64,000 nt of DNA from Endocalyx cinctus. Its lineage: Eukaryota > Ascomycota > Sordariomycetes > Amphisphaeriales > Apiosporaceae. The notes beneath the pieces are model-generated. The model saw only the letters and a program-made list of their open reading frames with translations, did not search any database and was not told the origin of the DNA. Shown here one piece after another: positions 34,168 through 45,736 of this stretch. Every line of letters starts with the position of its first letter. The first letter of the stretch is position 1. The DNA lies in assembly GCA_001600455.1 (NCBI GenBank), contig BCKC01000005.1, forward strand, positions 248,001 through 312,000, read 5' to 3'. The position numbers and the translations under genes are program-made.

Positions 34168-35625
34168 AGGATTCGTTTCTCATTTCGATCACATCAAAAA
34201 GGAATGGTAATACGCATTGCGTCGGAGCATACAGCATATACTTCGGAGTCATTGTACGGGAGCATTTTCGAATGCCTGTTTCTTCAACCTAATTACGATA
34301 GACAAAGGCACGCATGCAGGCAAATGGGTGATGATGAAGATTTGGGTTGGTTCTCTTCACGGGTTTTCTAAAGACATTAGATAGGGACAACAAAACCTTA
34401 CAGGATGAACGACCGGACGGACGAATGGCGTATTTATTTATTTATTTTATTTCTTCATCGTCATTCGTTTAAACGATTACATCATAGGAGGGAGAATTGG
34501 CGTAATATCGAGGGTGGGGTTGTGTTGTTTTTTTCCGTTTCCCACAAAGGCGTTATATATCAAATCATAGTCCTACCTACAGTATTAGAGAAATCAACCC
34601 AACGCAATGCCACCCTTAGGCAACGCGCTTAATCAGGAAAACTACTTTTCAAATATCATTATGAAGGAGTGAGTGTATTGTTTATTGACGCTCGTAACTT
34701 ATTACTTGTTGAGTATGAAGTCTAGGGTAAGTTATCATGGATGTGGTTTGTGGTAGCCCTGAAGACTGATATCTTTTCACTTAACTTCAACAGAGTTTAT
34801 ATATATATAACTCGATGGGAGAACCAAAGTAAACTCGACGAATTTTATTCTATTTGAGTGTGCTAAACATATTTTGGTTAAACCCGAAGGAATACATAAG
34901 CCCTTGACCCCTATCCTATTCGACCACCACACAGCTTCTGATGGGGAAGGACTAGAAATCAAGTTGGTCTCTAATTAACTTAATTTTTTTGTTTTAGACG
35001 CCCGTGTATCGCTTGCAACGGGCTTCATTGGGAAGACGACGTTCAAGTTATGCTTCATATTTCATCTGTATAGTTTTGTTATATAAGTAATTCCATTGTT
35101 AAAAATAAATCCGTAAGCACATCCGTAAGTATATTATATCCAACCTATATTAATCCCGAAGAAACCAGTGAGAGAACGGCATGAAATTCCAAATCGAGGA
35201 CCCGAAAACCTTCTCCATTCCAACAATTTCCACCGTTCCAGATTTTCCCCCAATAATAGTAGCACCTTAAAAATCAGGTAGTTGCCTCCGAAATAACGCC
35301 CAGTGACGAGAATCCCAAACCCAAACCAGGAACCTGGTGCTCTTTCTCATTAGCTTCCGCAGGACGCGGGATACCTTAATAGAATGCAGGTAAACTAAAA
35401 TATATTCACCTGACTAGCATAAAATCCCGTAATCGTAGTTCCGGGCTTTACGTCGACCGTTTTCGTATCAAATTGTCTCGAGGACATGAGGTTTGGAGGA
35501 GAAGGAAAAACGATGGATCTTCCGCGATTAGTAGATATCTATATTCAAAAAAAAAAGTGTAAAGTGGGAGAAAAACACTCTCTATGTTAGTTTACAAACG
35601 GGTTTGATTTATTTGGGGGGTATAA
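34168..35625. other. Convergent intergenic region
   Basis: About 1.45 kb between the BRCT gene and the F-box-like gene. It is AT-rich, with a short GCCCGT/ACGGGC hairpin near 35000-35025. No gene or repeat copy identified. Confidence 0.45.
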
Positions 35626-37491
35626 TCATTTATTATTTTTGGGACTTGCCTTGAGCGAGTCTAAATATCTGTACCGAGCGGGTTCGAGGTGGGCGTAGCG
35701 AAGCTCGACGGCGTCGATGACTTCGCCGCCGGGACCGTCGACGGGAAAGCGGATCACGTTCGAGTTTTCGTTTGCGTGATATCGACCGAAACTCCGGTAT
35801 TCGGGGGAGACGGCGATATCGTAGGTAAAATCGATGCGGCGTAGGTTGCATCCTATCGTTACGGATACACCGGTTAAATGACGAAGAAATTTACCTTTGG
35901 GACCACCGAATACCGTCCAGAACAACGGTTTGTAGCCGCATAAAATCATATTGTTGGTTGGGAAGGACGTTTCGTTTAAACATAGGCTTGGGGGAGGAAT
36001 ATCCGGGTACCATAATGCCAAGGATCGCAGTAGACTATCCTTTTCTAATAGGTCCCGAGGTGCATTTGGTATGAAAGCAGCTAATCTGACCATTTTAAAA
36101 CCCTATGGACTGGGATTAGCATCGGAGAGAGTGGTAAGTTATGGAAACAAAGGGGTTGGCTAGAAATGAGTTCTTAGTTACATCAAATCCGACTTGTAAT
36201 AAATTAGCCGAGCGGTCAAGAACGGCAAGACGGTTCGTTTTCGGACAATCGTCTGGGAATCCAAGCCAGCGAGAGACGGTATCTTTACCGGTAATACACT
36301 TGATGGCTTGGATACCTCTGGATCCAACCGATAAGATGAAACCTCGGATATCGGTGACGGGTATAGAATACTCGTACGCGGGCCAATAGCCTAGCTGGAC
36401 GACATTTCCAGTAGTAGTTGTTAATTTCATACCGCAAATATAGCCATCACCGGCGTTTCGCATGCAAGAAACGGAAAATCGGGATAAGTTAGGAGGTATG
36501 AGAAGGAATTGTTCCTTTAAGACCCGACATCCTCTACTAAACGGGCGTGCCCTCGCTTTATCCGCGAATTCGCCATCCCATAAAACTCCCGCCACGTTTG
36601 CAAAGTGAACCGAGTTGACAGGTTCTAATAAAGGCGTCGGAGAGAATAGATTTAGCTCGTGCCACTCCAACTTGAGAATGTCCAGGACCGTGCTGAGCAG
36701 ATCCCATATACGACGCCGGTTCCGGAGCGAGTCGTCGAAACGGATATTCTTCGTCCGGCAATATAACCACCGCCAATCTAGAGCGGCCGGGTAGTCCCAG
36801 GCCTCGAAGAGCCATGCGCGGTCGGCGTGGTCATTAAATCTCGACGACCAGAATTTCTGGTCGTAGAATATATTCCAAAATCCTCTTGAAACTAGTCGAG
36901 TATTCAACGCATCTGATACGGACAAGTATCGGCAAATTATTGAACAGATCTCGTGGGGTAGTTTACTTAGAGGGTCGATTCCTAGTTTCGGGTAACTGGA
37001 TAGGGTAACTACGGGCTTCGGTGGTGATTGCGAAGGTTCAGATAATGTCCGGTAACTTTGTAGATGATTAGAAGGGTCTGAGCGGTATAAATTAATAGAT
37101 TCTGTAAGTGGTGGGCTTTTAAACTGCTCATCCCACGGAAAATTGGTATAAGTTTTTCTTGTTATTCTCCCAGGCTCGTGTCCCCAGACGACACTAGTGC
37201 GTTCCTTCGTGAATGGAAGTGAGATGAGGATTTCGAACAAACGATCAACAGGTACTGGATTTTTCAATGCTTTGCTGAAAAGGACCCAACAGGCGTCGTG
37301 GAATACAAACCCGTATCGATCATTCCGCTTTCCCTGGGTCATGACACCAAAACAATCTTCAGGAGGACTGTCGTAACCCACATCATCCCACCGTACGTTG
37401 GGATCGGTGGGCGCAATAAATCTTCCATCTCCGTGGCTACGTTTATACACACCAACACCAGTGAGTACGACGCCTGTGGGTCCAGAATAGA
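35626..37491 (-). CDS. F-box-like fungal protein, 5' end unresolved
   Basis: A main exon 37491-36182 and a last exon 36102-35626 (79 bp intron, phase 0) encode about 595 residues. The start of the main exon reads YSGPTGVVLTGVGVYKR, then PTDPNVRWDDVGYDSPPED and YGFVFHDACWVLFSKALK, the N-terminal module common in fungal F-box proteins. LPHEICSIICRYLSVSDALN is the F-box, followed by conserved W-rich segments (FWSSRFNDHADRAWLFEAWD). The C-terminal half shows PFVSIT-free continuation FKMVRLAAFIP after the splice. F-box proteins recruit substrates to SCF ubiquitin ligases. An AG lies directly before 37491, and a further exon around 37620-37557 ending VLWVRQFRG would continue the protein well, but I find no ATG in its frame; the first exon is therefore missing or broken. 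Confidence 0.75.
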
Positions 37492-38538
37492 CTAGATGGG
37501 TCTCCGGTCAGTCTTACTTCGAGCACACGATACGAAGCGTCGTAGAATGAACTTACTGCCGCGGAATTGCCTGACCCAAAGTACGCTAGAACCACGGATC
37601 TCCCATTGACAGAAAATACAATTGAAACACGGACGAGGACGATTCATCTTTATAAGGTACGTTTGGGGGTGTATTTCATGATAGGAATTGAGTAGGCAAG
37701 GTAGGCTGATGATAGCTTGTAGTTAAGTGACTAAACCTAGAACAGATAGTGTTGGTTTACACCTGCATCATAGGCGAATATATTCATGCAACAATCGGGG
37801 CTGATCTCGGAATTTAAGGAACTTTATCTCGGATTTCCGAATTCGACCTAGCTTGATCGAAGATCATCCGTGCTGCCGTGCTTAACGGCAGTTATTTACA
37901 GGTCCGTTATTTACTGCTAGGGCCCTTATTACAGCGTATTAACGGTAACTTAGGAACAGAATAAAGTGATTCCACGGATATCGTGAACCTACTTGATCAT
38001 TACCTTAGGCTCAGTTATCCTGCAAATCAAGGCCTATCGTAATGATAGTGATACACTAACCTGTACAGATAGAATTAAGTGATACAAGACATCTAGAATA
38101 CAGGCTGGTTTGTAGCAAATCACTTCCCCCTCAGGTAGAATTTAAGACTAGGTAATTATACACAGGCAATAGCTACTTTGCGTATTTTATCAATATTTAC
38201 AGCAGAAATATGGGAAATATCCATGTGGAAATAGACGTGAACCTTCTTACAGAACACGCAAAGTGTAATTACAAAAGAGGAATCAGTAGATGGTCAGAAT
38301 TTGTATTTGAAGATAGCTACACTAGGCTCACATAAAGATCCAAAGTAGCTCTTAATAGCATCAAATATGACAATTTGAATAGACTTGGGTACACTGACAT
38401 TTCAGAAAGTCTGGTTCGAAAAGGCAAGGGATGGAGCATAACAAACTTTATTTGACTTCTTTTTATAATAGCATACAAATCTGTTAACCCATTTCATTCA
38501 TCGAGCTGCTGTAGGACACTTTAAGACATTCTCCGTGG
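37492..38538. other. Upstream region of the F-box-like gene
   Basis: The first ~160 bp probably contain a short 5' exon of the F-box-like gene (CQWEIRGSSVLWVRQFRG in frame, donor GTAAGT at 37556). The remaining ~880 bp are AT-rich with no supported feature. Confidence 0.4.
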
Positions 38539-40445
38539 CTAGTACAACGATCCAGGCTTCACATCCCCCACATATGCTGCTTCACCAAACCCTAACCTTC
38601 TCGACCCCGCTTCAGGAGCGACCAAGTTATCCCTCTCGAAGGCCGAGTGATCAGACTCCTCCATCTTATACTCGAATCCCGACACCGGTTGATATTCCGA
38701 CCTCTCGTACGAAGGCCGCTGCGAGAGCTGTTCCGCGGGGACCAGTAACGTCGCCGATCTTCTCTCCCTGACCTCGCCGCCGTCGACGATCTCCCCGTAC
38801 CGTATCTTTTTCGATCCGACGGCCCTCATCAACTGATCGACGTTCCCGTTCGAGCTCACGTCCCGCAAGAGGGGCGCGCCTAGGGCTTTGCCGATCTCGA
38901 AGGTGTCGAGCGTCATGCTCCGGCCGAGGCTCCGCCACCCGACGAGGAGGAAGAAGATGACGCTCATCTCGAGGACCATGAGCGCCAAGGAGAGGCCGAA
39001 GAAGTGGTAATGGGTCCGATACGCGGCCACGACCGTGGTGCTCTTGGCGGGTAACGTCTGCGGGACGACGAAGGACGCGTTCGCCGCCGTGTTCATGACG
39101 GCGCTGCGGAACATCAGCTCGCGGACGGTGTTGATGATGTCGGTCGACGGGTCGTCCCACTCCATCCAGCACGTGCCGTACATGGAGTAGTTCGACTTTA
39201 GGTAGTTCGAGGCCGCCTGCCCCGAGGTTACCGTGAGGAACGGTAGCGGGGACAAGACCATGAGCCGGAGGGACGCGAACGAGGCGTACAGCGACTCGAC
39301 CACGACGGCGAGCCCGCCTAGCATGGTCGCCCAGCCGCCTGCGGGACTCAGGCCGTTGTAGAGTTCGAGAATCCCTCTCCTGCTTGCGTTGAAGTGAGAA
39401 ATCTCGATCGTCTCGTTTCTCGAGGCCTCCCACGATTTCAGCGTCACGGAGCCGTTGGCGATCGTGATCGGATAGGCGACCGTCGCCAGTCGCATCACGC
39501 ACTTGTTTTTGGTGAGGAAACCGATGCACGCCTCCGAGGATTTATATAACGCCGTGAAATTCAAGCTGCTGTAGGAAGAGATGTTCTCGTACTGACCGAA
39601 CTCGATGTCGATCTGGAATGTGGTGATGTTGTTATTGTGGGCATCTCCCGCGGACAAGTGGTCGAAATCGAAGCGAACTTTACTTTTATGGCAGCTGATA
39701 TCGAAGCCGGGACTTGGAAGTAGGAGATCGCAATAGCTGTTTTCGTCGCAACCTGAATATCGAAGGGTGATATCGTCGTGTGCAGCGTAGGCCTTGCTCA
39801 CGTTTGCGAAAACGGGTGCGAGTAGGTTGGCTTTAAAGCCAGAAGCACTCCAGCCACTGAAGTTGTAAGGAAGGCGCTCTGGGGAGACGTAAGCATCGAC
39901 CATGACATCGGTCGGCCCGAAGGTCATTAACTCGGTAGTCGACGCTTGCTGCATTAGAGGACCATCAGCGATACTGACGGCAACGGCGATCAAGGCCGCA
40001 ATCAAGAATCGGTCGAAAGTTCGTGACGTCTGGAGTATTGCACTAAGGTTATGTTGTACGCCGAGATCAAATTGCAAATTCATGAGACGAGCTCCTCTAA
40101 GAGCTTTGAGCCACCAGGATACAATGTAACCCTGACCTAGGGCCATGGCGAGGCATATGTTGGCAATGTTGACTAGAATGGAAAGAAGGACAGAGACGGA
40201 TACAGGACGATCACTAGATGGCCATGACGACACCTCCTTCCGATCGGACGTGTACAGGATGGTTGTCAAAGCTCCGAACGAGAGTAATCTGAAACATTGT
40301 GTGAGAAGGAAGGTAATTCACATTGACTTAGGGTTGAGTAACAGGTAACTTACACGCCTGCAATGGAAAAGATAGCCGTCCAAGGGCATTGTTTCCAGAA
40401 CTTGGGCTCCCACGCGTACTTTTGCTTTGGGGTAGTTCGAGACAT
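38539..40445 (-). CDS. Polytopic membrane protein, DUF3176-like fungal family
   Basis: Exons 40445-40354 and 40288-38539, with a 65 bp intron, give 613 residues. Exon 1 starts MSRTTPKQKYAWEPKFWKQ and enters the first membrane helix (WTAIFSIAGVLLSFGALTT), which the splice completes. A second pair of helices lies at ~50-130. Then comes a ~330-residue extracellular/lumenal region with many N-glycosylation sequons (NFSG, NVSK, NISS, NFTA, NGSV, NETI). A last helix LSLALMVLEMSVIFFLLVGW follows, with a charged cytosolic tail. This helix, long glycosylated loop, helix pattern is that of the fungal DUF3176-type proteins of unknown function. No enzymatic motif is visible. The tail is rich in Glu, Arg and Ser. 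The topology is clear; the family label is tentative. Confidence 0.75.
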
Positions 40446-42585
40446 GTTGTCATTAACAAATCAAATCGTATATATTTCGATGTGGTTTGTAAGTGATGTA
40501 GAGGTTGGAGGAAAAGTGTGGAAAAAGTGAAATTTGAAAAAGAAGAGGAAGAAAGAAGAAGGAAGAGGAGAAAGATAAAACAACAACTATGAATTATTGG
40601 TGTATTTTCAGTTAACTTGCCTGCTAATACGCCTTACACGCCTTATATGTTGGCTGATATAAAATCAGGAAACTGTTTGCACCTGCCAAAGATTGTAATT
40701 CTAGGTGTCGAAACCTGCTAAGTATGAAATATCATCCTATTATTCTCCCACAGGCAATGTCATCCCTTTAATTACAACTAACAGCGGAGGCAGCCCTGTA
40801 GGTAGATAACAATGTTTGCACGTTCTGATTCTTGGATCCCACATCCCACCTACAAGGACCTTTAGAACCAACCACAAAACTTCGGTAGACTCGGCCGACT
40901 CGAGATTCGGTTACACAACACGACAATTATTTAGCTCCGTGCTACTTTAACGTCACAAAGTGAGGCTAATTTCCACCCTTCGGATCACTTGCGCAACATT
41001 CGTCGGAGGTGGAAGGTACACAAAGACGGAAGCCAACTCATTTTTATCGGTCAAAAACATGCCATAATTGTTATACCAAGTCAAGCTGGTCACTTTGTGT
41101 CAAATCATCTCTCGTCGCTTTTTCTTAGGCTCACTAGGCACTACTCGCTAACTGAACAAGCTACGGAAGGTGGTATTCCCTAGTAAGTAATCGTAGATAG
41201 GGGAGAGAAAACGAAGGTTTTAAGGGTCTACACTCCCATCCCACGCCAAACCCCCATGTCCTGTGAGTCTCCCATGGTACCCCGGAAGAACCCGAAGGTA
41301 CTAGGCAGTAGATAGTATTGCTTAGCAGTAATAACATAAGTGCGTTTGATGCTTGTCGTGCAGATGCCAGAAAAAACTTCAGAAAGTAGTGGGAAAGGTC
41401 ACCAAGTGCTACTTAGTTATCCTCACCGGTCGAAGCATTAAATAAGCATTCAGTAATCATTGATTAAATTTACCCCTATTAGTAGTATCGGATAGCTTTT
41501 GCATCCTTCCATTGCAGAGGCTCTTCCGGAAAAACCTCGTGTTGCTGACATCGCGACCGGCGCTAGGATATTTCTCCATTAATTACATAAGTATTTCTGT
41601 CCCGATGCCACACTCTAGGGACACGACATCTCGCCGGCTCTGTTTCTGAAAATTACTGGTACAATTCCTTCATACCCTACTTCCATAGTGCTCGATGCCA
41701 AAGCTCCTAACTCAACAGAGTTGAAGTGCACCCTAATTAGTTGTGACCTCGTTCACGTACGCCTGCTGGCAGCAGCTATTCTCTTAGGCGATTGTACAGA
41801 ACTCTGTATACGAACGGATCCGCCTCGCTTCTTAGAGACAAAAATCAACTTAAACAGTCTTACTTTTTATAAAAAATATGTTATCATCTTGGATACTGTC
41901 AGGACTGCTAAGGGAAATGGGGCCCGCTAAACTTAGCCCACTTCCCAAAGCATACTAAAAGAACATCACTTACGAGGGAGATTCTTCTTCTTCTTCACTT
42001 ACTCAAAATCAATCCAATTGCTACAACTTTTGCTATTTGTTCGTGAATAGGACTGGCCTCGCGTAAAATCCATCAATTAGGCAGATAGCTGGTAATACGT
42101 AATTACGGGATTAGTTAATCTCTCAGACCGGGTCAGTAAGCTTGATTTTATACCTTCATTTAACATCTCCGATACCAAATTCTACTTGTATTTAGTCCTA
42201 CTTCTCCGTCACACTAACAATAACAAACTTTCTTTAAAAGGTATTAATACGAATTATATATAACAAGTACAGTAGGGTGCTTGGTGGAAAAGATTAACCC
42301 GGTAAATGGCTGAAAGAGGGGAAAGTAAGCAGGTCGCAGAAATCTACAGAATCCTTTAAAACACGAATTAGTATACCGTCCCCAGCCACTCTTGCTCCTT
42401 GTACGGACGACCGCAGAGTCATCTCTTATATACCTAAGGACTTTTCTCTTCCTTTTGCTATCCTATCTTCCTTGTTTCTCCCCGCAAGTACCTTCTACTT
42501 GCATTCAAGAAACATTTTGTCCTTCGCCGTCGCAAGTCGATTTCGTCTTTCTTTCTTCCAATAAAATTCTTGCAATTCGGAAGCT
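40446..42585. other. Intergenic region containing a truncated MITE-like copy
   Basis: 2.1 kb, mostly AT-rich. A GA-rich stretch at 40510-40575 lies upstream of the membrane protein gene and is probably its leader or promoter. The frames 40989-41183 and 41688-41930 have no motifs. MITE-like copy B is at 41222-41285. Confidence 0.45.
41222..41285 (+). repeat. MITE-like element copy B (5' end only)
   Basis: AGGGTCTACACTCCCATCCC followed by ACGCCAAACCCCCATGTCC and CTCCCATGG matches the left end of copies C and D. The right end (TTGTAAAACCCTA type) is absent, so only about 64 bp remain. Confidence 0.5.
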
Positions 42586-43498
42586 ATGGATCAATTGACT
42601 GAGGTCTCAGTTGTTATTTGCCATGGTAGCTATCATAGCCCCGAGCCTTACGTGCCTTTCATGAACGCCCTGCGGGCGGTCGGGATCGAAGCGTACTGCC
42701 CCCAACTTCCTACTGCCGATTTGAAAAAACTCAACGTAGGAGACGTCAACGACCCAGATTTCGACAGGGGACTACCTGAAGGAGGGTATCCTCAAGGTAA
42801 AGAGGACGCCGAAGTAGTCCTGGGCGTTCTGATACCGTTGGTGATGAGCGGAAAAAAGGTGTTAGTCATCGGCCATTCCTCCGGTGGCTGGGTCGCTACG
42901 GAAGCTGCTCGACCAGAACTTCAAGCAAAATCGCGCAAAGAAGCTGGCCTTTCCGGAGGCATCATTGGGATTCTGTATATCGGCGCGTTTATTATCCCTG
43001 TCGGGGAGTCCATCCACAGCTTCTTCCAGCCAAAGGATGGGAGTCTCGCGGTACCTCCCTTCATAACCTTTCATGTAATATATGCACCTTGAACAATGGT
43101 ATATAAGTCACACGATTAGTTTACTAACTTCGGAGTGTCCGTAGAAACACGGTATGCAAGGTCTAGCAATACCGGTGGAGCCCGAAAAGTACTTCTGGAA
43201 TGACTTAGACCCCGATGAGGCAAAAAAATGGATGCCGACTCTTACGGCATCCCCGATCTTAACGACAAAGCTTCTCAACGACGCGTACGCGGCCCTGCCC
43301 TGCGCTTATGTCATACTAGATAATGATATGACCTTGCCTAGGGAGTATCAAGAGGGTATGGTTTCTCTTCAGGGTTCGAAGACGGGCGACTTTATTAAAT
43401 ATCATGCCCCATCTGGCCATTCGCCCTTCTTAAGTTGGACGGACGGCTTGGTTGCAACTGTTCAACAGTTTCTGAAGACAGTGATAGCTGATGGTTGA
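42586..43498 (+). CDS. Alpha/beta hydrolase (AB hydrolase-1/RutD-EstA-like)
   Basis: Exons 42586-43074 and 43145-43498, with a 70 bp GT-AG intron in phase 0, give 280 residues. The oxyanion strand VVICHGSYHSPEPYVPF is at residues 9-25, and the nucleophile elbow VLVIGHSSGGWVAT puts Ser98 in GHSSG. DNDMTLPREYQ near the C-terminus fits the acid position. SGHSPFLSWTDGL supplies the catalytic His. The protein resembles cytosolic fungal esterase-like hydrolases that act on small esters or lactones; substrate unknown. No signal peptide. It stands alone between two intergenic deserts. Confidence 0.88.
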
Positions 43499-43572
43499 AG
43501 GAGGTATTTAACTGTTTCTTTGGGTTTGATTTATTTATCCTGTTTGCGCATCTTCTCCCATCTAGGTAGTCC

Positions 43573-43905
43573 TAGGGTTTACACGCCTATCCCAAGCCAA
43601 GCCTCCATGTCCCATTGGGACTCCCATGGGAGCTTAATCGATATCATAATTAGGACTTCCACGGGGAAATATATAAAAATATAAAAATGTAATATTTCTT
43701 ATTATACAAGTTTTTTAATAAAATAATCTTGAAAATAATTTTATTATAAAGGAAAAATCTTTGATTTTTTATAATTATTTTCTGGGAAATTAGTGGGAGT
43801 TCTTTTTTTCCGTGGGGCCCTCATGGGAGTTTTTTTTTTTTTTTTTTTTTTTTTCCCCCAACGGGGAGGTGATGCGGTATCATGGGATCCAATTGTAAAA
43901 CCGTA
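43573..43905 (+). repeat. MITE-like element copy C (complete, about 333 bp)
   Basis: The left end is TAGGGTTTACACGCCTATCC and the right end is GATCCAATTGTAAAACCGTA; its reverse complement begins TACGGTTTTACAATTGGATC. The inside has CCCATTGGGACTCCCATGGG, an AT-rich centre, a run of about 24 T at 43830-43854 and a second CATGGGAG. No protein is encoded. Both ends finish in TA, consistent with a TA target site. Confidence 0.65.
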
Positions 43906-44565
43906 CTCGGGACGAGCACAGGGTTACACTCCTGGATCCGACCCCCACTTTAAACCACGCACGTAACTCATCGGTAAGTAAGGGAGACATTTTCATGTAA
44001 ATAACAGATGAAATTGGCGTAATATGAAAAGCAGGCTGTCGAGACATGACAAGTACGTATAATTACGCAATAACCCCAGTCAATTAAGCTGGCTTCTTCC
44101 AAGGCGCCACTCATACTTTTGGGTAGTCTACAACTAGGTAAAAATGGACGTTTGCTCCCCTTGTCTGTGTATCCCTGAAATAAGCTTTATATTTTGGGAG
44201 GCAGTCCCAGTTTTGTTCGGATGGACTTGGCCCCGTGTACCTAGAGCAAGTAAGCACCTTTGCTTCATTCGACGACCGGAGAGATCGGCCTCGCCCCCAT
44301 TCTCAGTAGATTATAACATGCATAATTACTGCAGTTATAATATGCATACTACAGTTATTTATCTCCTCCATTTTATTAATCTCTTCCCTTCCCTTGCACG
44401 TGAAGTAACAGTACTACGATAGGTGATCACTAATGGATTTCCATTTAGCTCCCTCTTCTTGTCGCCTTCATATTTTCGAAGGCCGTTCCGCTACCTTAAG
44501 TCTTCAACAGAAGCATTTTATCTCAATCCTCTCTACATCCTGACTTGTTTGTCTGATCTAAGCTT
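43906..44565. other. Intergenic spacer upstream of the iminopeptidase fragment
   Basis: 660 bp, AT-rich. The frame 44144-44422 has no family motif. An exon for the N-terminus of the iminopeptidase was sought here and not found. Confidence 0.35.
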
Positions 44566-44844
44566 TTGACTATTAGCTACTTTGCGAAGAAATGGCCTCC
44601 GAACAGCACCAAAGCTAGCAAGACTTGGTATAAGATGGTCGGAACGTTGGATGTGCCACCGCTCATCCTCCTTCATGGCGGTCCAGGTGCTGGTCACGAG
44701 TATTTAAACCCTCTCGTGGACTTATACGAGAAGTATAAAATTCCTCTCATCTTTTATGATCAGATAGGCTGTGGCCGTTCCACTCATTTCAGAGAGAGAA
44801 ATGGGGACGATGATTTCTGGAATTTTAATCTCTTCATTATGTAG
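44566..44844 (+). pseudogene. Proline iminopeptidase-like alpha/beta hydrolase, N-terminal fragment
   Basis: A 92-codon frame without ATG contains TWYKMVGTLDVPPLILLHGG followed by PGAGHEYLNPLVDLYEKY and IFYDQIGCGRSTHF. This is the HGGPG oxyanion motif and DQxGxGxS strand of the S33 prolyl aminopeptidase family. It ends at a stop right after FWNFNLFIM, where the family normally continues into LVDELE and the GGSWGG nucleophile elbow. No catalytic Ser, Asp or His follows in any frame in the next ~900 bp. It is therefore a truncated relic of a ~300-residue enzyme. Confidence 0.7.
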
Positions 44845-45736
44845 CTAATATTAGGGGCTGATGACCTCCTATCGTTTTGCTTCAGTACTGAACTTTAGAT
44901 CATGTAACCTCATTTAATTACTTGGCCTATTAATTAATAATTAAAACCTTTCAAAATGTGTCAAAGACCATAGGTAGTAGTTAACATTTTGTTTGCAAAT
45001 ACATTTTTGAAGTGCTTCCAAAATGCATCGGAATCGTGCATATCGTAGTTAGTTTGTCAACATCGGTTTTTCGACAAGTACTTATTCTCTTGTTCAGGTA
45101 CATCACCGCTTAAATGTAATTGTAAAGAACTAATTAGCCTTCATGAGCCTTTGTAAGTTGCTTTACTTTATACACCCTTTGAAACTGTTTCCTGAGAATT
45201 TACCCTCCCAATAAGTTACCGTCTACTTTCCCTCAAGAAATTATTCTTTTATCAGTTGTATAGAAGCAGCACGTACCAAACGAGAGGTACGACGAAAACC
45301 GGTCTCGTTCCGACGGATGGGGGAACCTGTGCAACATTTCCTCATGGTACGGGTGTAAAACAAACGCTGACTTTTGTCTTCCCAAACGGATACTGAAGTC
45401 GGAATATCTAATTGGTAATAGGTAGCGATGGTTACTTTGCTGACGAGCACCGTTCCACGTGTGATTTTCAATTCAGATTCATCAGCATTGTAGTTGTTAT
45501 GGTCAAGGTGCTTGGGTGCTACATGAGATGTGTAATTATGGGAACTGTTTATATACATTGATATGTACAGTTGGTCTCAGTCGCATGCAGCTGACAGTTA
45601 ATTACTAATTACAGTACCGTCATATACCCGTCTATGTCGGGCATCATCTTACTTGGCACTCAGCTTACAATATCATGAGGTATCAATTGGCATTCAATAC
45701 TTCGCACCTGCTATTCCATCATCTTTAGCTTTAACA
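44845..45736. other. Intergenic region upstream of the HET gene
   Basis: About 890 bp without a recognisable gene. The 105-codon minus-strand frame at 45241-45558 shows no motif, and its base composition does not differ from the surrounding non-coding DNA. Confidence 0.4.

Noticed and set aside
35000..35030. GCCCGT/ACGGGC hairpin followed by sequence resembling a bacterial terminator
   Set aside because: The genome is eukaryotic and the stem is only 6 bp; not meaningful as a terminator.
38666..39529. 287-codon alternative minus-strand frame overlapping the membrane protein
   Set aside because: Arg/His-rich shadow of the GC-rich coding frame, no motif.
45241..45558. 105-codon minus-strand frame
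   Set aside because: No motif, composition like the flanks, no splice signals.
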